Shown here: positions 1-11,637 of the stretch, one piece after another
Layout of the letters: each line of letters begins with the position of its first letter
How positions within the stretch are numbered: position 1 is the stretch's first letter
Assembly: GCA_963580285.1 (NCBI GenBank)
Contig: CAUZLF010000690.1
Location: 310,001 to 374,000 of the forward strand
Direction: 5' to 3'
DNA length: 64,000 nt
DNA from: Lucinisca nassula
Taxonomy: Eukaryota > Mollusca > Bivalvia > Lucinida > Lucinidae
Notes under the pieces: model-generated
The model's input: only the letters and a program-made list of their open reading frames with translations
Told to the model about the DNA's origin: nothing
The model's database searches: none
Program-made: the position numbers and the translations under genes

Positions 1-721
1 AGCAAAGGACCTCCTATTTTCGAAGCCAAGCTTTTATTTAAGCAAACGTTTTCGGTCTCCCTTGTCTGTAGGGAATAAAATATACAGGTCACTTTCCTTC
101 TGTAGTGAATGGGGATGAAATGCCCTGTTGAAACAAGAACCACTTGTTTGCCGTGAGTGGCGTCTCGTATGCTGGAAGAAGGGATCCTGAAGATTGAGAG
201 AAGCCCAGGGATCTCCAGCTTTTCAACACATCATTTTGGCCCATATTTCAGATAGACGAGTGGTTTGGGCTAGATCCGGCTTGAATCAATCGGCTCAGTC
301 ACGACAAGCTCTAGAATCGCACAGCTTGTTCTTTACTTCCTTTTCTCTTTTTACGTATCTTTTTGGTAGAAACCGGGTTTAATTTTTTCTTATTCCTCTA
401 TCTTTGAGTGTTGTTTGATGGGCGGCGGCTGATGGATTAATCGGTGGGCTTGTACTGGGGAAATTCAGCAGATACTTCTGTGAGGGAGAAAATATGGGTG
501 GGAATGGATCCAAACTTTTTATCTTTTTTTCTTTTGAAAACTAGATGCATAGGTGGGAGACATAAAGCAGAGGTAGAGCGGAAGGACTCTGGTCCTGTCA
601 TCGAGTATAATAGCAATGTAGCCTTGGCCTTGAAAATTAGGAGATCCATTTTCATTAAACGTCCCCTTGTAGGGCTCCAAGGATGGTGGGGCACATAGCT
701 ATAGAATCATAAATTTCAATC
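1..721. other. Unassigned left edge
   Basis: No recognisable gene or repeat family is seen here. Short overlapping open frames between about 437 and 698 on both strands have no motif and look like chance. The last part may be the 5' untranslated region of the LINE whose ORF1 starts at 722, but no promoter motif supports this. Confidence 0.4.
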
Positions 722-1493
722 ATGGCTTCCTTAAAAAGACCCCGATCGGATAACGACAACGACAAGAATTTCCCTTGTTCTCGGAAACAACTGAACGATT
801 CGCAAGATTTGTTACCGTCAAATCAACTAATGAAACAAAGATAACCTTCACCTTTCATTATTGAGAAACAAATGAAAGGATTGATAGGGACGGTAAAATC
901 AGTAAAAAAGTTAAAAGATGACTCCTTGCTGGTAGAAACGGCTTCAAAAATCCAATCAGATAGCCTTTTGAAATTAAACACATTTTACAATCTGCCCATT
1001 ATTTGTTCCATTCACGGCTCCCTTAACTCTTCTAAAGGTATCGTTAAAGACAAAATTCTTAAAGGTGAGTCAGAGGCAGATATTTTGGAATATTTATCGG
1101 ACCAAGGAGTCACCAATGTCAAAAGATTCACGATAAAAGAAGAAGGAAAAATCATAGAAACAAACACCGTTCTGCTAACTTTTAACAAAGAAACTCCTCC
1201 TAAAGCACTTAAAATTTTCTACAGAACCGTTCCAGTTGAAATGTATGTACCAAACCCTCTGCGGTGCTTTAACTGTCAGAGGTTTGGTCATCATGAATCA
1301 AGATGTCCCGAAGACATAGGATCAATCGGTGAAAAATGCGGTACTGGTGATCATGACCACCATACCAGCCAATGCAAAAATGCTGAAAAATGTGTGAACT
1401 GTGGTGAAAGCGATCTATAAAAATCTAATCAAGGTCAGATTTGGGAAAAACGAGAACGAAATCATGAAAATTAAAGTTTCAAATCACACCACC
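722..1493 (+). pseudogene. LINE ORF1 (gag-like nucleic-acid-binding protein), 5' part
   Basis: The likely original start is the ATG at 722, in frame with the open stretch from 872. An in-frame TAA at 842-844 separates them. The product would be the RNA-binding ORF1 protein that coats LINE RNA. Near the end lies a CCHC knuckle (CFNCQRFGHHESRC), followed by a second knuckle-like stretch ending in CVNCGE. A TAA at about 1418 and a frameshift follow, after which KIKVSNHTT-like coding continues to the insertion point. The rest of the protein resumes at 13285, on the far side of the 11.8-kb insert. There is no evidence of current coding. Confidence 0.8.
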
Positions 1494-1499
1494 TAGTTT
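1494..1499 (+). repeat. Left target-site duplication TAGTTT
   Basis: TAGTTT directly precedes the left inverted terminus TATGGTGTACC. The same six bases follow the right terminus at 13285-13290. Collapsing the two copies to one rejoins the LINE ORF1 reading frame, which supports a true insertion duplication. Confidence 0.8.
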
Positions 1500-1730
1500 T
1501 ATGGTGTACCAAAAGGGTCAAAATGACCGATACCGGTCTACCCGCATTTTAGATATACGGGTACACCCGTAAATTGCGGGTACACCCCTAAATTTGCAGG
1601 TACACTCCTATTTAAAATGCGGGTGTACCCGTAAATTTGCAGGTACATCCGCATTTAGCGGTCTACCTGCATTTTACAAGTACACCTGCATTTTACGGGT
1701 ACACCCCTATATTTGCGGGTACACCCCTAA
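1500..1730 (+). repeat. Left terminal inverted repeat built of sub-repeats
   Basis: About fourteen copies of a 10-17 base theme, GGGTACACCC or its complement GGGTGTACCC joined by GTAAATT or GCATTTT, in alternating orientation. It pairs with 13054-13284. The array runs on to about 1777 beyond the part shared with the right end, so the left end has extra sub-repeats. Confidence 0.85.
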
Positions 1731-1954
1731 ATTTACGGGTGTACCCGCATTTTAAGATGCGGGTACACCCGTAAAAGTCTGATTTGATATATTAAAATTT
1801 AACTAAGAGTATAATAAAATGTTTTGCATTTACTTTCCTATCATTTATTTATTTATTTACACAGATTATCATGTGGGGTTTAGTTCCAGATATACAATGG
1901 TGAATCATCAAGAAAACACGTCTGTATATGTTTGACCCCCAGAAACCTTATTTT
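1731..1954. other. Inner edge of the left terminus and AT-rich spacer
   Basis: The first 45 bases are further GGGTACACCC sub-repeats. The rest is AT-rich with a short (TTTA) run near 1846-1860 and no recognised repeat or gene. Confidence 0.4.
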
Positions 1955-2292
1955 CATTTTGTGAAACTGGGATTTATTGGGGTATACATTATTTTCCTTA
2001 TTTTTGCTGAAAACATAGATTGTTGGTACTCTTTAGTACTCTTTAGTTTATACTAATTTATTTTAGTTCGATTGCGATGAAAGCTTCAAGCTTATTGAAT
2101 CGCTCTCGAACACTCACTCCGGGTGTTTTCACGCGGGCGCGAGAGAGAGGCAATTGCTTTTACACCACTGCTACCCATTTACACCATTTACTTAGTACTC
2201 TTTAGCTGAAGCGGTTCTAACAAGTCCCACAATCTATGTTTTGGAGCAGACTTGACAAAAATAAAGTATACCCTTGTTAATCCCCGATTTTC
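1955..2292. mobile_element. Degraded foldback MITE, split by a SINE
   Basis: Left arm features (GGGGTATACATTATTTTCCTTA, read only in part, then ACATAGATTGT and GGTACTC) and right arm features (GCGGTTCTAACAAGTCCC, ACAATCTATGTTTTGGAGCAG) match the family seen intact at 26568-26819 and 40490-40556. The palindrome centre is interrupted by the SINE at 2047-2191. Confidence 0.6.
2047..2191 (-). mobile_element. 5'-truncated tRNA-derived SINE with a 14-bp target duplication
   Basis: This is the tail half of the SINE found full length at 6757-7027 and 37847-38117. It shares AACACTCACTCCGGGTGTTTTCACGCG-type sequence (partial) and the tail TTTATACTAATTT. TTAGTACTCTTTAG occurs at 2033-2046 and 2192-2205, directly flanking it. 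The tRNA head is missing, as expected for 5' truncation during LINE-driven target-primed insertion. Confidence 0.85.
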
Positions 2293-2349
2293 TTTATGTA
2301 TGGTTTGGTCTTCAATGGTTTCAAATACGCATGATGAAGATGACTCGAA

Positions 2350-2641
2350 TCGCGCCCGCCCATCGGGGCCTGGAGAAATAAAATGGGCTACACAGTGCTT
2401 CCGCGCAGAGTTGAAACCGACCGAACTTGAGCACTGGTAAACAGCTTATGTCTAATCATGCCCAGGAAAAGTGATGCGAGTCGGACCACTCCTTAAACCC
2501 CAGCGGTTTCTATTGGCGGAAGGGCTTGAGATGTCATTTCATCTCAATGTCGTGTAAAATCCCACAAAATCGGAAGCAACGTCTCCAAAATGACTTAAAT
2601 AGTGTTGACGGGAACGTAAAACCTCAACTCAAACAAACAGA
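2350..2641 (-). mobile_element. Dispersed SINE-like repeat R1, minus strand
   Basis: The reverse complement carries the R1 landmarks: GAGGTTTTACGTTCCCGTC, GACGTTGCTTCC, TTTTGTGGGA, GACATTGAGATGAAATGACA, GCAGCCCA and GGCCCCGATGGGCGGG. R1 is my label for a family with at least nine copies here. The best evidence that it is mobile is the 12-bp target duplication around the copy at 20841-22280. No polymerase III box is convincing, so SINE is a working name. Confidence 0.65.
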
Positions 2642-3229
2642 TAACTCGAAAAGCTTTTTTATTTCGAAAAAATGTTTCCTGTTTCCTATCAAAGAAAAAG
2701 TGTGTGTGTTGGGGTCGGGGGGTGGGGGGGGGTGGGGGGCGGCAAACGCATTCGTTTTTGTCTGAAAGAAAAAAACGAAACATTTCGTTTATGGGTGGTA
2801 ATAATTTCCAGTATATCTGAAAAGGCGCGTTTTCGTAATGTCTTGTGTTATTCAAGCAAAGAATAAGAATGTGCGTAAATACTGCGCGGAAGCGCAGGCA
2901 GATGCATGTATGTGTGTGCGGAGTGCGTTTTAGTTGAAAGTTTCACAAACAACTAAGGTAAAATATATACGGGCCTACTACCACTACCATTATATCTTTA
3001 AATACCACTATTAATACCACTATTATATCTGCCATAACTACTACAACTACAGCTATATAAGCCTGCCCAGGAAAAAGTGGATAGGTAAGCTGACTGGCTC
3101 AAAATGACCTAAAACAGTGTTGACTGGACTGTTAAACTCCAATACAAACAAAACTACTACCGCCACTATTCATGGTACCTCTGTAACCACTACTTCATCT
3201 ATGTCTACCACAGTCACTAGTACAAGTAG
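2642..3229. other. Mixed spacer: G-run, MITE end and R1 scrap
   Basis: A G-rich run lies at 2709-2740. At 2805-2851 is a right end of the foldback MITE (GGCGCGTTTTCGTAATG). ACTACTATT-like triplets occur at 2978-3055. A minus-strand fragment of R1 is at 3063-3152. Nothing coding is supported. Confidence 0.5.
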
Positions 3230-3442
3230 TTGTAGTAGTAATTGAAAAAAGCAGAAGTAGTACAAGTATAACTTCTAGTAGTAGTAGTAGTAGTTGTAGT
3301 AGTAGAAGTAATAGGAATAGAAGTAGAAGTAGTAGGTATAGTAGTAGTAGTTGCAGTAGTTGTAGCAGTTATACTCGTAGTAGGTGTATTAGCCTAAGCA
3401 GCAGCAGCAGTAGTAGCAGAAGCAGAAGTAGAAATAGTAGTA

Positions 3443-4100
3443 TTTTCTTTGGTTGAATTGAGATTTTACGTTCCCGTAACCACTATTTAGGTCATTTTGG
3501 AGATGTTGCTTCCAGTTTTGTTTGTTTGATTTAGATTTAATGTCCCCGTCAACTCTGTATAGGTCATTTGGAGACGTTGCTTCCAATTTTGTGGGACTTT
3601 TACCCAACATGGATATGAAATGACATCTCACGCCCCGCCGCCCAATGAAACCAGCATGGACTGTCCGACTCGCACCACTTTTCCTGGGCAGGCGTAGAAC
3701 CTCTAGCAGTTTACCAGTACTCATGTGCGGTCGTTTCAGCTCTGCGTGGAAGCATCATGCAGCCCAATCTATTGATGGGCGGGGCCGTGCTTCCAGTTTT
3801 GTGGGAAGTTTACCCGACACTGAGATGACATGGCATCTCAAGCCCTGTAGTCCAATTATATACATTGAACGGTCTGACTCACATTACTTTGCATGGGAAG
3901 GCTTAGTCCTTCTAAGCGGTTTACCAGTACTCGTTCGTCGGTTTCAGAACTGCGTGGAAGCACCATGCGGCCCAATCCTTTTCTCCAAGCCCCGATGTCT
4001 GTTTTTTTTATATTGGAGTTTAACGGTCCAGTCAACACTTTTAGGTCATTTGTGAGCCGGTCAGTTTTTCCTATCCACAATTTCCTGGGCAGGATTAACC
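3443..4100 (+). mobile_element. Three stacked R1 repeat copies
   Basis: Copy one (3443-3780) has an internal repeat of its 5' segment (CATTTTGGAGATGTTGCTTCC near 3492 and a second form near 3565, each read in part). Copy two starts about 3788 (GTGCTTCCAGTTTTGTGGG) and ends in CCAAGCCCCGATG near 4003. A third, shorter copy runs about 4010-4100 (GGAGTTTAACGG to TTTCCTGGGCAGG). Confidence 0.6.
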
Positions 4101-4107
4101 AGTACAG

Positions 4108-4290
4108 TGCACATTCTTTCGCTAGAAACTGGCAACTGCATGGCGGAAGGGAGAGAATGGCCGTAGAAACGATTGCATGATCAATCTCCACGAAAGAATG
4201 TTGCCGACCCCGGCAGGTATCGAACCTGTGTCCTCCGGATCAACAGTAAGACGCGCATCCGACTGAGCTACCGAGACTGGCACCAAGCCT
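4108..4290 (-). mobile_element. tRNA-derived SINE head, minus strand
   Basis: The reverse complement of 4208-4280 reads like a tRNA 5' half and T arm: TAGCTCAGTCGG (A box) and GGTTCGATACC (B box). Acceptor-stem pairing is poor and the anticodon loop is oversized, so it is not a functional tRNA. It resembles a tRNA-derived SINE promoter. The rest of the interval is its presumed body. CATTCTTTCG-type sequence occurs inverted at both sides. Confidence 0.6.
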
Positions 4291-4346
4291 CGATGAGTGG
4301 TTTAGTTGTAGTAGTAGTAGTGTTGGTAATGGTAGTAGTAGTAGTG

Positions 4347-4394
<48 letters not shown>

Positions 4395-4442
4395 TTGTTG
4401 GTTATGGTAGTAGTAGAAGTAGTAGTAGTAGTTGTAGTAGTA

Positions 4443-4725
4443 TTTTGTTTTGTTTGATTTGAGGTTTAACGTCCTCGCTAACACTATTTAGGTCATATTG
4501 GAGACGTTGCTTCCAATTTTGTGATACTTTTACCCGACACTGAGATGAAATGACATCTAAATCCCTGCCACTGAATGAAACCAAAAGGTATATAAGCATG
4601 GACGCGCCGACTCGCAACAGTTTCCTGGGTAGGCTTAGACGTTTTAAGCGGATTACCAGTACTCATGTGCGGTCGGTATCAGCTCTGCGTGCAATCATAG
4701 TTTCTCCAAACCCCGATGGGTGGGG
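4443..4725 (+). mobile_element. R1 repeat copy
   Basis: It runs from GTTTGATTTGAGGTTTAACG through GACGTTGCTTCC and CTGGGTAGGCTTAG to CCAAACCCCGATGGGTGG. It is flanked on both sides by TAG repeats, as are most R1 copies here. Confidence 0.65.
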
Positions 4726-4751
4726 GCGGTGTTGTAGTAGTAGTAGTAGTT

Positions 4752-4789
<38 letters not shown>

Positions 4790-4814
4790 TTCAGTTGTAG
4801 TATTGGTTATAGTG

Positions 4815-4845
<31 letters not shown>

Positions 4846-4870
4846 TAGTAGCAGTAGTGGTAGTAGTAGC

Positions 4871-4939
<69 letters not shown>

Positions 4940-4999
4940 TTCAGTTGTAGCATTGGTTATAATGGTAGTAGTAGTAGTAGTAGTATAAGTATTGTGTTT

Positions 5000-5160
5000 G
5001 TTTAATTTGAGGTTGAACGTTCCCGTCAACACTATATAGGTCTTTTTGAAGACGTTGCTCAAAATCTTGTGGGACTTTTACCCGACATTGAGATGAAATG
5101 AAATCTCAAGCCCTGTCGCTCAATGAAATTAATAGGGTTTATAAGCATGGATCGCGCCTA
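5000..5160 (+). mobile_element. R1 repeat copy, 3'-truncated
   Basis: Starts TTTGTTTAATTTGAGG and ends at ATAAGCATGGATCG, after which TAG repeats resume. The second half of the repeat is missing. Confidence 0.6.
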
Positions 5161-5172
5161 TAAGTAATTATT

Positions 5173-5205
<33 letters not shown>

Positions 5206-5239
5206 CTAGTAGTAGTAGTAGAAATGATAGCAGCAGTTT

Positions 5240-5533
5240 TTTGTTTGTTTGATTTGAGGTTTAACGTCCCCGTAAACACTCTATAGGCCATTTTGGAGAC
5301 GTTGCTTCCAATTTTGTGGGACTTTTACCCAACATTGAGATAAAATGACATCTCAAACCCTGTTGACCAATGAAACCAATACTGTTTATAAACATGGACG
5401 ACTCGCACCGCTTTGCCGGGGCAGGCTTCGATCCCCTAAGCGATTTTCCAGTACTTGTGTGCGGTCTGTTACAGCTCTACATGGATGCATCATGCAGCCC
5501 ATCTATTTCTTCAAGCCCCGATGTTCGGGGGCC
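5240..5533 (+). mobile_element. R1 repeat copy, nearly full length
   Basis: Runs from GTTTGTTTGATTTGAGG to AAGCCCCGATGTTCGGGGGC. Includes the segment GGGGCAGGCTTCGATCCCCT, which is the point where the 20841-22280 copy has a Penelope-like insertion. Confidence 0.65.
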
Positions 5534-6415
5534 CGATAGTAGCAGCAGAAGCAAAAACAGAAGTAGTCGTAGTAGCAGTAGTAGTAAAAATAGAAGAAGT
5601 AGTAATAGTAGCAGTGGTAGAAGTAGTAGCAGTAGTATTAGAAGTAGTAGTAGTAGTAGTAGTTGTTGTCGTAGTAGTAGAATTTGTAGTAGAAGTTGTT
5701 GTTGTAGAAGTAGTACTAATAGTAGTAGTAGTAGTAGTAGTAGCTGTTGTTCTTGTTGTTGTTGTTGTTTTTGTTGAAGAAGTAATAGAAGTGGCAGTAG
5801 CAGAGGTGGTGGTAGCAGCAGTAGTAGTAGTAGTAGTAGCAGTAGTTGTAGAAGTAGTGACAGTAGAAGCAAATGTTGTAGCGATTATGACAAGATTAGT
5901 AGCAGTTATAGCTGCAGTAGTGTTTTAAAATGTAGAAATGTTTGGAATAGAAGAAGCCATTGTAGCAGTAGCAGTGTTGTTGTATTATTGGTAGAAGTCG
6001 TATTATTATAACTTCTATGATTATTATTATTAGCAGTAGTAGTAGTTGAAGTAGTAGTAGTTGCAAAAGAAATAGTAGTTTTAATTACAATTGCAGTGCG
6101 GTAGCATAAGCATTAGTGAAACTTGTAGAAGTAGTAGCTGTCACAACAACTACAAACTTACAATAATAGCTACTACTAATGCTACTACCATTTTTACTAC
6201 TACTACTTCTATTTCTACAACTTGTACTACTACTACTACTTTTGTCATAGTAGTAGCAGTTGTAACTGTAGTACTGTAGTAGTAGTAGTGGTAGTAGTAG
6301 TAGTAGGAGTAGTATTTGTAATTATAGCAACAGTAGTAGCATAAGTAGTAGTAGTGATAGTAGCTGTCTTAGTAGTAGAAGAAGTAGTAGTTGTTGTAGT
6401 AGAAGTAGTAGTAAT

Positions 6416-6453
<38 letters not shown>

Positions 6454-6756
6454 TGTTGTTGTTATTGTATGAGAGGTATTATAAGTATTAGAATAAGCAG
6501 TAGCAGCAGTAGTAGTAGTAGAAGAAATAGTGGTAGTAGTATCAGCATTAGAAGTGGTAGTGGGAGATGCAGTAATAGCTCAATAGTAGAAGTAGTAGAA
6601 GTAGAAACCATAGTTGTAGCGATTATGACAATACTAGTAGCAATTATAGTAATAGTAGGGCTTTAAAATGTAGAAGTGTTTGGAGTAGAAGAGGCCAATG
6701 TAGCAGTAATAGTGTTGTTGTCTTATTGGTAAAAGTCGTATTAGCATTACCATTAT

Positions 6757-7027
6757 AAGTTTATACTAATTTATTTAAGTTCTATTGCAATGGAAACTTC
6801 AAGCTTATTTAATCGCTCTCGAACACTCATTCCGGATGTTTTCACACGCGCGAGAGAGAGGCAGTGACTATTACACCGCTGCTACCCATTTACACCTGGG
6901 TGAAGTTAGGCAGTGTCATTACGTGTCTTGCATAAGGAGACACCTCGATACCGGGCCCCGGATTCGAACGCTCAACCTCTCGATCATGAGCCGAACGCGA
7001 TAACCACTGCGCTATCGAGGATGACAG
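6757..7027 (-). mobile_element. Full-length tRNA-derived SINE with 10-bp target duplication
   Basis: On the minus strand the head reads CCTCGATAGCGCAGTGG (A box) and, further on, GTTCGAATCC (B box), followed by the body and the AGTATAAACTT tail. It is the same family as 37847-38117. TTACCATTAT flanks it at 6747-6756 and 7028-7037. The target was already TAG/CTA repeat DNA. Confidence 0.85.
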
Positions 7028-7199
7028 TTACCATTATTATTATTAGTAGTAGTAGTAGAAGTAGTAGTAGTAGTAGTAATAGTAGTAGTTGCAAAAGTTA
7101 TAGTAGTTTTAATTGCAATTGCAGGTGCAGTAGTATAAGCATAAGTGAAACTTGTAGAAGTTGTAGCTGTAACAACAGCTACAAATTCTACAATAGCAG

Positions 7200-7263
<64 letters not shown>

Positions 7264-7334
7264 CACTACTACTACTACCACTACTACTACTATTACTACT
7301 ACTACTTCTACTACTTTTTACCAAAGTCGTTAAA

Positions 7335-7575
7335 AATGGTACTATCTGCTCCTCGCTTGGCACTCAGATTTACGGGGTAGAGCTAGGACTGGTCTACCCG
7401 GTGTCAGGATAATGTGACTGGGTGTGGTATCGTGTAATATGTCTGGGACATGATACTTCAGTGAGGCAGCACTAAAAAAGTGAGCATTGAGCGCCCTGTC
7501 GCAACCAGACACCGTCGTGATATGACTGAAAAATTGTTGAAAGCGACGTTAAACCTGAATTCCCACACACACTCA
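7335..7575 (+). mobile_element. SINE-like repeat ending GAAAGCGACGTTAAACC
   Basis: Contains AGGCAGCACTAAAAAAGT, CAACCAGACACCGTCG and GACTGAAAAATTGTTG before the GAAAGCGACGTTAAACC end and a short CACACAC tail. This 3' module is familiar from dispersed mollusc repeats (recalled knowledge, not searched). No clear tRNA head or duplication was seen. Confidence 0.6.
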
Positions 7576-8048
7576 CTACTTCTAGTACAATTTCTAATGC
7601 TACAACTAGTAATACTACTACTTTTTGTCATATTGGTTGCAGTTGTAACAGTAGAAGTAGTAGTAGTAGTAGTAGTCGTCGTATTAGTAGTAAAATAAAT
7701 AATAATAGTAATAGCAGTAGAAGTAGTAGTAGTAGTTATGGTAGCAGAAGTAGTAGAAGTAATAGTAGTAGAAGTAGTAGCTGCAGTAGTAGTAGTAGAT
7801 ATAATCGTAGTAGCTGCAGCAGTATAAACAGTCGAACAATTTTTATTTGTATCATTATTATTTCTATTATTTTAGAAGTAGAAATAGTAGTAGTAGTTGT
7901 TGTATAAGTATAAATAGCAGAGGCAGTAATAATAATCATCGTAGTAGTGGAAGTGGTAGTTATAATTGTAGAAGTAGTGGTAATAATAGTAGTAGAAACG
8001 GAAGTCATAGGAGAAGTAGAATTGCTAACAGTAAAATGCGTAGTAGTT

Positions 8049-8106
<58 letters not shown>

Positions 8107-8734
8107 CAGTAATAGTAGTAGAAGTAGAAATAGTAGTAGTTGTTGTTGTTGTAGTACGTAGTAGTAGGAACAGTAGTGCTATTATTTCTGCCATAATTAA
8201 GTCGACTACTGCTGCAGCTATTACAACATCAACAACAACAAAGTCTGCTACCAGTACTACTACTACCATTTCTTGTGCTACCAATGTAACCACTGCGGCT
8301 TCAACTTATACTAAAAACAATTGTAGCAGTTGTTATAGAAGCTGCAGTAATAGTAATAGGAGTAGTATGGTACATTAAATAATAGTACAAGCAGTAGTAG
8401 AAGTCCAGTAATGGTAGCAGTAGTAGAAGTAGTAATAGTATTACTAGAAGTAGAGGAGCAGTAGTAGAAATAGCAGAAGTAGAAGTAGAAGTCTCGGTGG
8501 TATACTGATATTGTAGGAGTAGCAGCAGCAGTGGTATTGAAAGAAATATAAGCAGTAACAGAATTATTAGTAGGAAAACGATAATTAAAAGAACAAGCAG
8601 TAGTAGAAGTCCAGCAGTAGTAGAAGTAGTCGTAGTAGTAGCAGTAGTAGAAGTAGAAGTTTCAGCAGCACTACTGGTTAAAGTTGTAGTAGTAGTATAA
8701 GTAAAAATTGTATGAGTAGTAGCAGTAGTTGTTT

Positions 8735-8795
8735 CAGTTTCAGCTCTGCGTGGAAGCACCATGCAACCCAATATACTTCTCAAAGCCCCGATGAG
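8735..8795 (+). repeat. R1 3' fragment inside the triplet field
   Basis: CTCTGCGTGGAAGCACCATG through AAAGCCCCGATGAG. The matching fragment at 11577-11637, about 2.84 kb downstream, sits in the same triplet context and marks a duplicated unit. Confidence 0.7.
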
Positions 8796-9819
8796 TAGTA
8801 GTACTAGTAGTTGTAGTAATAGCAGTAGCAGTAGCAGTAGAAATAATATATGTACTAGATGTTGTAGTTGTTGTCGTAGTAGTAGAACTACCACTGATAT
8901 TATATTATGCTACTTCTACAACTACTAGTGCTACTACTGCTACTTATATTACTACTACTACATTATCAACAATAACAACAACTACTTCCTCTACTACTAC
9001 AACTTCTAGTTCTACTGCTACTACTACTGCCTTTACATCTACTGCTACTACTACGACTACAACTTCAACTAACACTACAGCAACTAATTATAATAATAAA
9101 AATAATAATAATAATAGAAAAAATGATACGGCTACTACTACAATACAACAACACTACTCCTTCTACAACTGCTTCTTCTACTCCTACCACTTAAACATTT
9201 TGAAGAACCAGTTCTGCTACTACTACTTCTAAAACTAGTTCAACTACTCCTAGTAGTAGCAGTAGTGGAAGTAGTAATGATTGTAGCAGTAGTATTCAAA
9301 TACTACTACTGCTACAACCATTTGTAGAAGTAGTAATGATTGTAGCAGTAGTAATGATTGTAGCCGTAGTAGTAAAATACCTGTATTTTACTACTAGTGC
9401 TGCAATCATTACCACTTCTACTACTGCTACTTCTTTTACTAGTGCTACTAATGCTACTACTATTACTACGACTCATAAAACAACAATAACAACAACTACA
9501 ACTTCTACTACCACTTCTAGTACTACTACTACTACTGCTTCTACATCTACTGCTACTTCTTCGACTACTTCTAATTCTACTACTGTTACTTCTACTACTA
9601 ATAATAATGATAAAAACAATAAAAATAAAAATACGCCTTCTACTACTAATACAACTTCACTACTACTTCTACAACAGCTTCTTCCTGTCCTGCCTCTTCT
9701 ACATCTCAAGGCATCACTTGTACTACTACTAGTTCTAATACTGCTGCTACTACCTGTATTTTACTACTATTGCTATTAAACTACTTCTACTACTACTGTT
9801 TCTCTTTTAAGCAATACTG

Positions 9820-9858
<39 letters not shown>

Positions 9859-11189
9859 TTGCTTTTGCCATTACACCGCGCTATAAAACAAGAAATCATC
9901 TCAATCTAATATTGGTATCACAGGTAGTTTAGGTCGTAGTACCGAAGCGTTAATCCAAAATCATTAATCCATAGACAAAGTATAATCACACTAATTGCTT
10001 GCATTACTACTACTTCTGTCACTGCTACTACTACTTACAATACTACTACTGCTACTACTCCTACAATATTTACTTATACTACTACTTCTACTATAACCAG
10101 TACAACTACTGATTATTCTATTTCTACTACTGCTACTACTAGTACACTTACTGTTACTGGACTTCTACTACTGCTTGTTTATTATTTATTTACTACTACT
10201 ATTACAATTTTAAGAGTAGTAGTAACAGTAGTAGCATTAGTAGCACTAGTAATAGTAGTAGCAGCAGTAGAAGTAGTAATGATTTGCAGCACTAGTAGTA
10301 AAATACAAGTATAATACAAGTGTTTTACTAAAACTGCTACAACCATTACTACTACAGGCACAATCATTACTACTTCTTTCTACTAATGATTGTAGCAGTA
10401 GTAGTATTTTACTACTACTACTTCTACTACTTCTACTACTACCACAACCATTTCTTGATTTCTACTACTGCTTGTTCTATTATTTATTGTACCATACTTC
10501 TATTATTACAATTACTGCAGCTACTATAACAACTACTTCTACAATTGCTTTTAGTAGAAGTTCTAGCCGTAGTGGCTACATTGGTAGCACACGTAGTGGT
10601 AGTAGTAGTTCTAGTAGAAGTAGTACTATTACCACTACTTGTACAATTATAACTACTATTATTATTTTTATAGTTGTGCTAGTAGAAGTAGTAGTAGTAG
10701 TAGTTGTTGTTGTTATAGTATAAGTAGTTGTAGTAGCAGTAGTTGTAATAATAATAATCGTAGTAGTAGTTATAATTGTAGAAGTAGTGGTAATCGTATT
10801 AGTAGAGGTAGAAGCGGAAGTTATAGAAGAAGTAGAAGTGGTAACAGTAGTAGGCGTAGCAGCAGTATAAGTAGTAGTAGTAGTAATGGTTGTAGACGTT
10901 GTATTAGTTGTTGTTGTAGTAGTTGCAGTTGTAGTAGTAGGAACAATAGTGCTATTATTTCTGGCATAATTAAGTCCACTACTGCTGCTACGACTACAAA
11001 ATCAACAACAACAAAATCTACTACTAGAACTACTACTACCACTACTTGTGCTACCAATGTAGTCCCTACGGCTTCAACTTCTACTAAAGGCAATTGTAGA
11101 AGTAGTTGTTATAGTAACGGAAGTAATTGTAATAGTAGTAGTATGGTACAATAAATAATATAACAAGCAGTAGTAGAATTCCAGTAATG

Positions 11190-11243
<54 letters not shown>

Positions 11244-11576
11244 ATAGTAGAAGTAGTAGTAGTATTAGTAGTAGTAGTAGTAAAAGTAGTAGCAGTAGTA
11301 GAAGTAGAAGTTTCGGTAGTAGTACTGGTTATAGTAGAGGCAGTAGTATAAGTAAATATTGTAGAAGTAGTAGCAGCAGTGGTATTGAAAGTAGCATTAG
11401 CAGTTACAGAAGTATTAGTAGAAAAACAAAAATTAAAATAACAAACAGAAGTAGAAGTCCAGTAGTAGAAGTAATCGTAGTAGTAGCAGTAGCAGAAGTA
11501 GAACGTTCAGTAGTAGTACTGATTATAGTATAAGTAGTAGTATACGCAAATATTGTAGGAGTAGTTGCAGTAGTCG

Positions 11577-11637
11577 TTTCAGTTTCAGCCCTGCGTGGAA
11601 GCACCATGCAACCCCATATATTTCTCCAAACCCCGAT
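11577..11637 (+). repeat. R1 3' fragment, second member of the 2.8-kb duplication
   Basis: CCCTGCGTGGAAGCACCATG through CAAACCCCGATGAG, followed by TAGTAG as at 8795. See the entry at 8735. Confidence 0.7.

Noticed and set aside
437..698. Overlapping 84 and 85 codon frames on both strands
   Set aside because: They mirror each other, have no motif and no plausible start context.
4173..5928. Long open frames rich in Val, Ser, Thr, Leu or Tyr
   Set aside because: They are translations of TAG/CTA triplet repeats in different frames on both strands, with no other content. The same applies to similar frames up to 11957.
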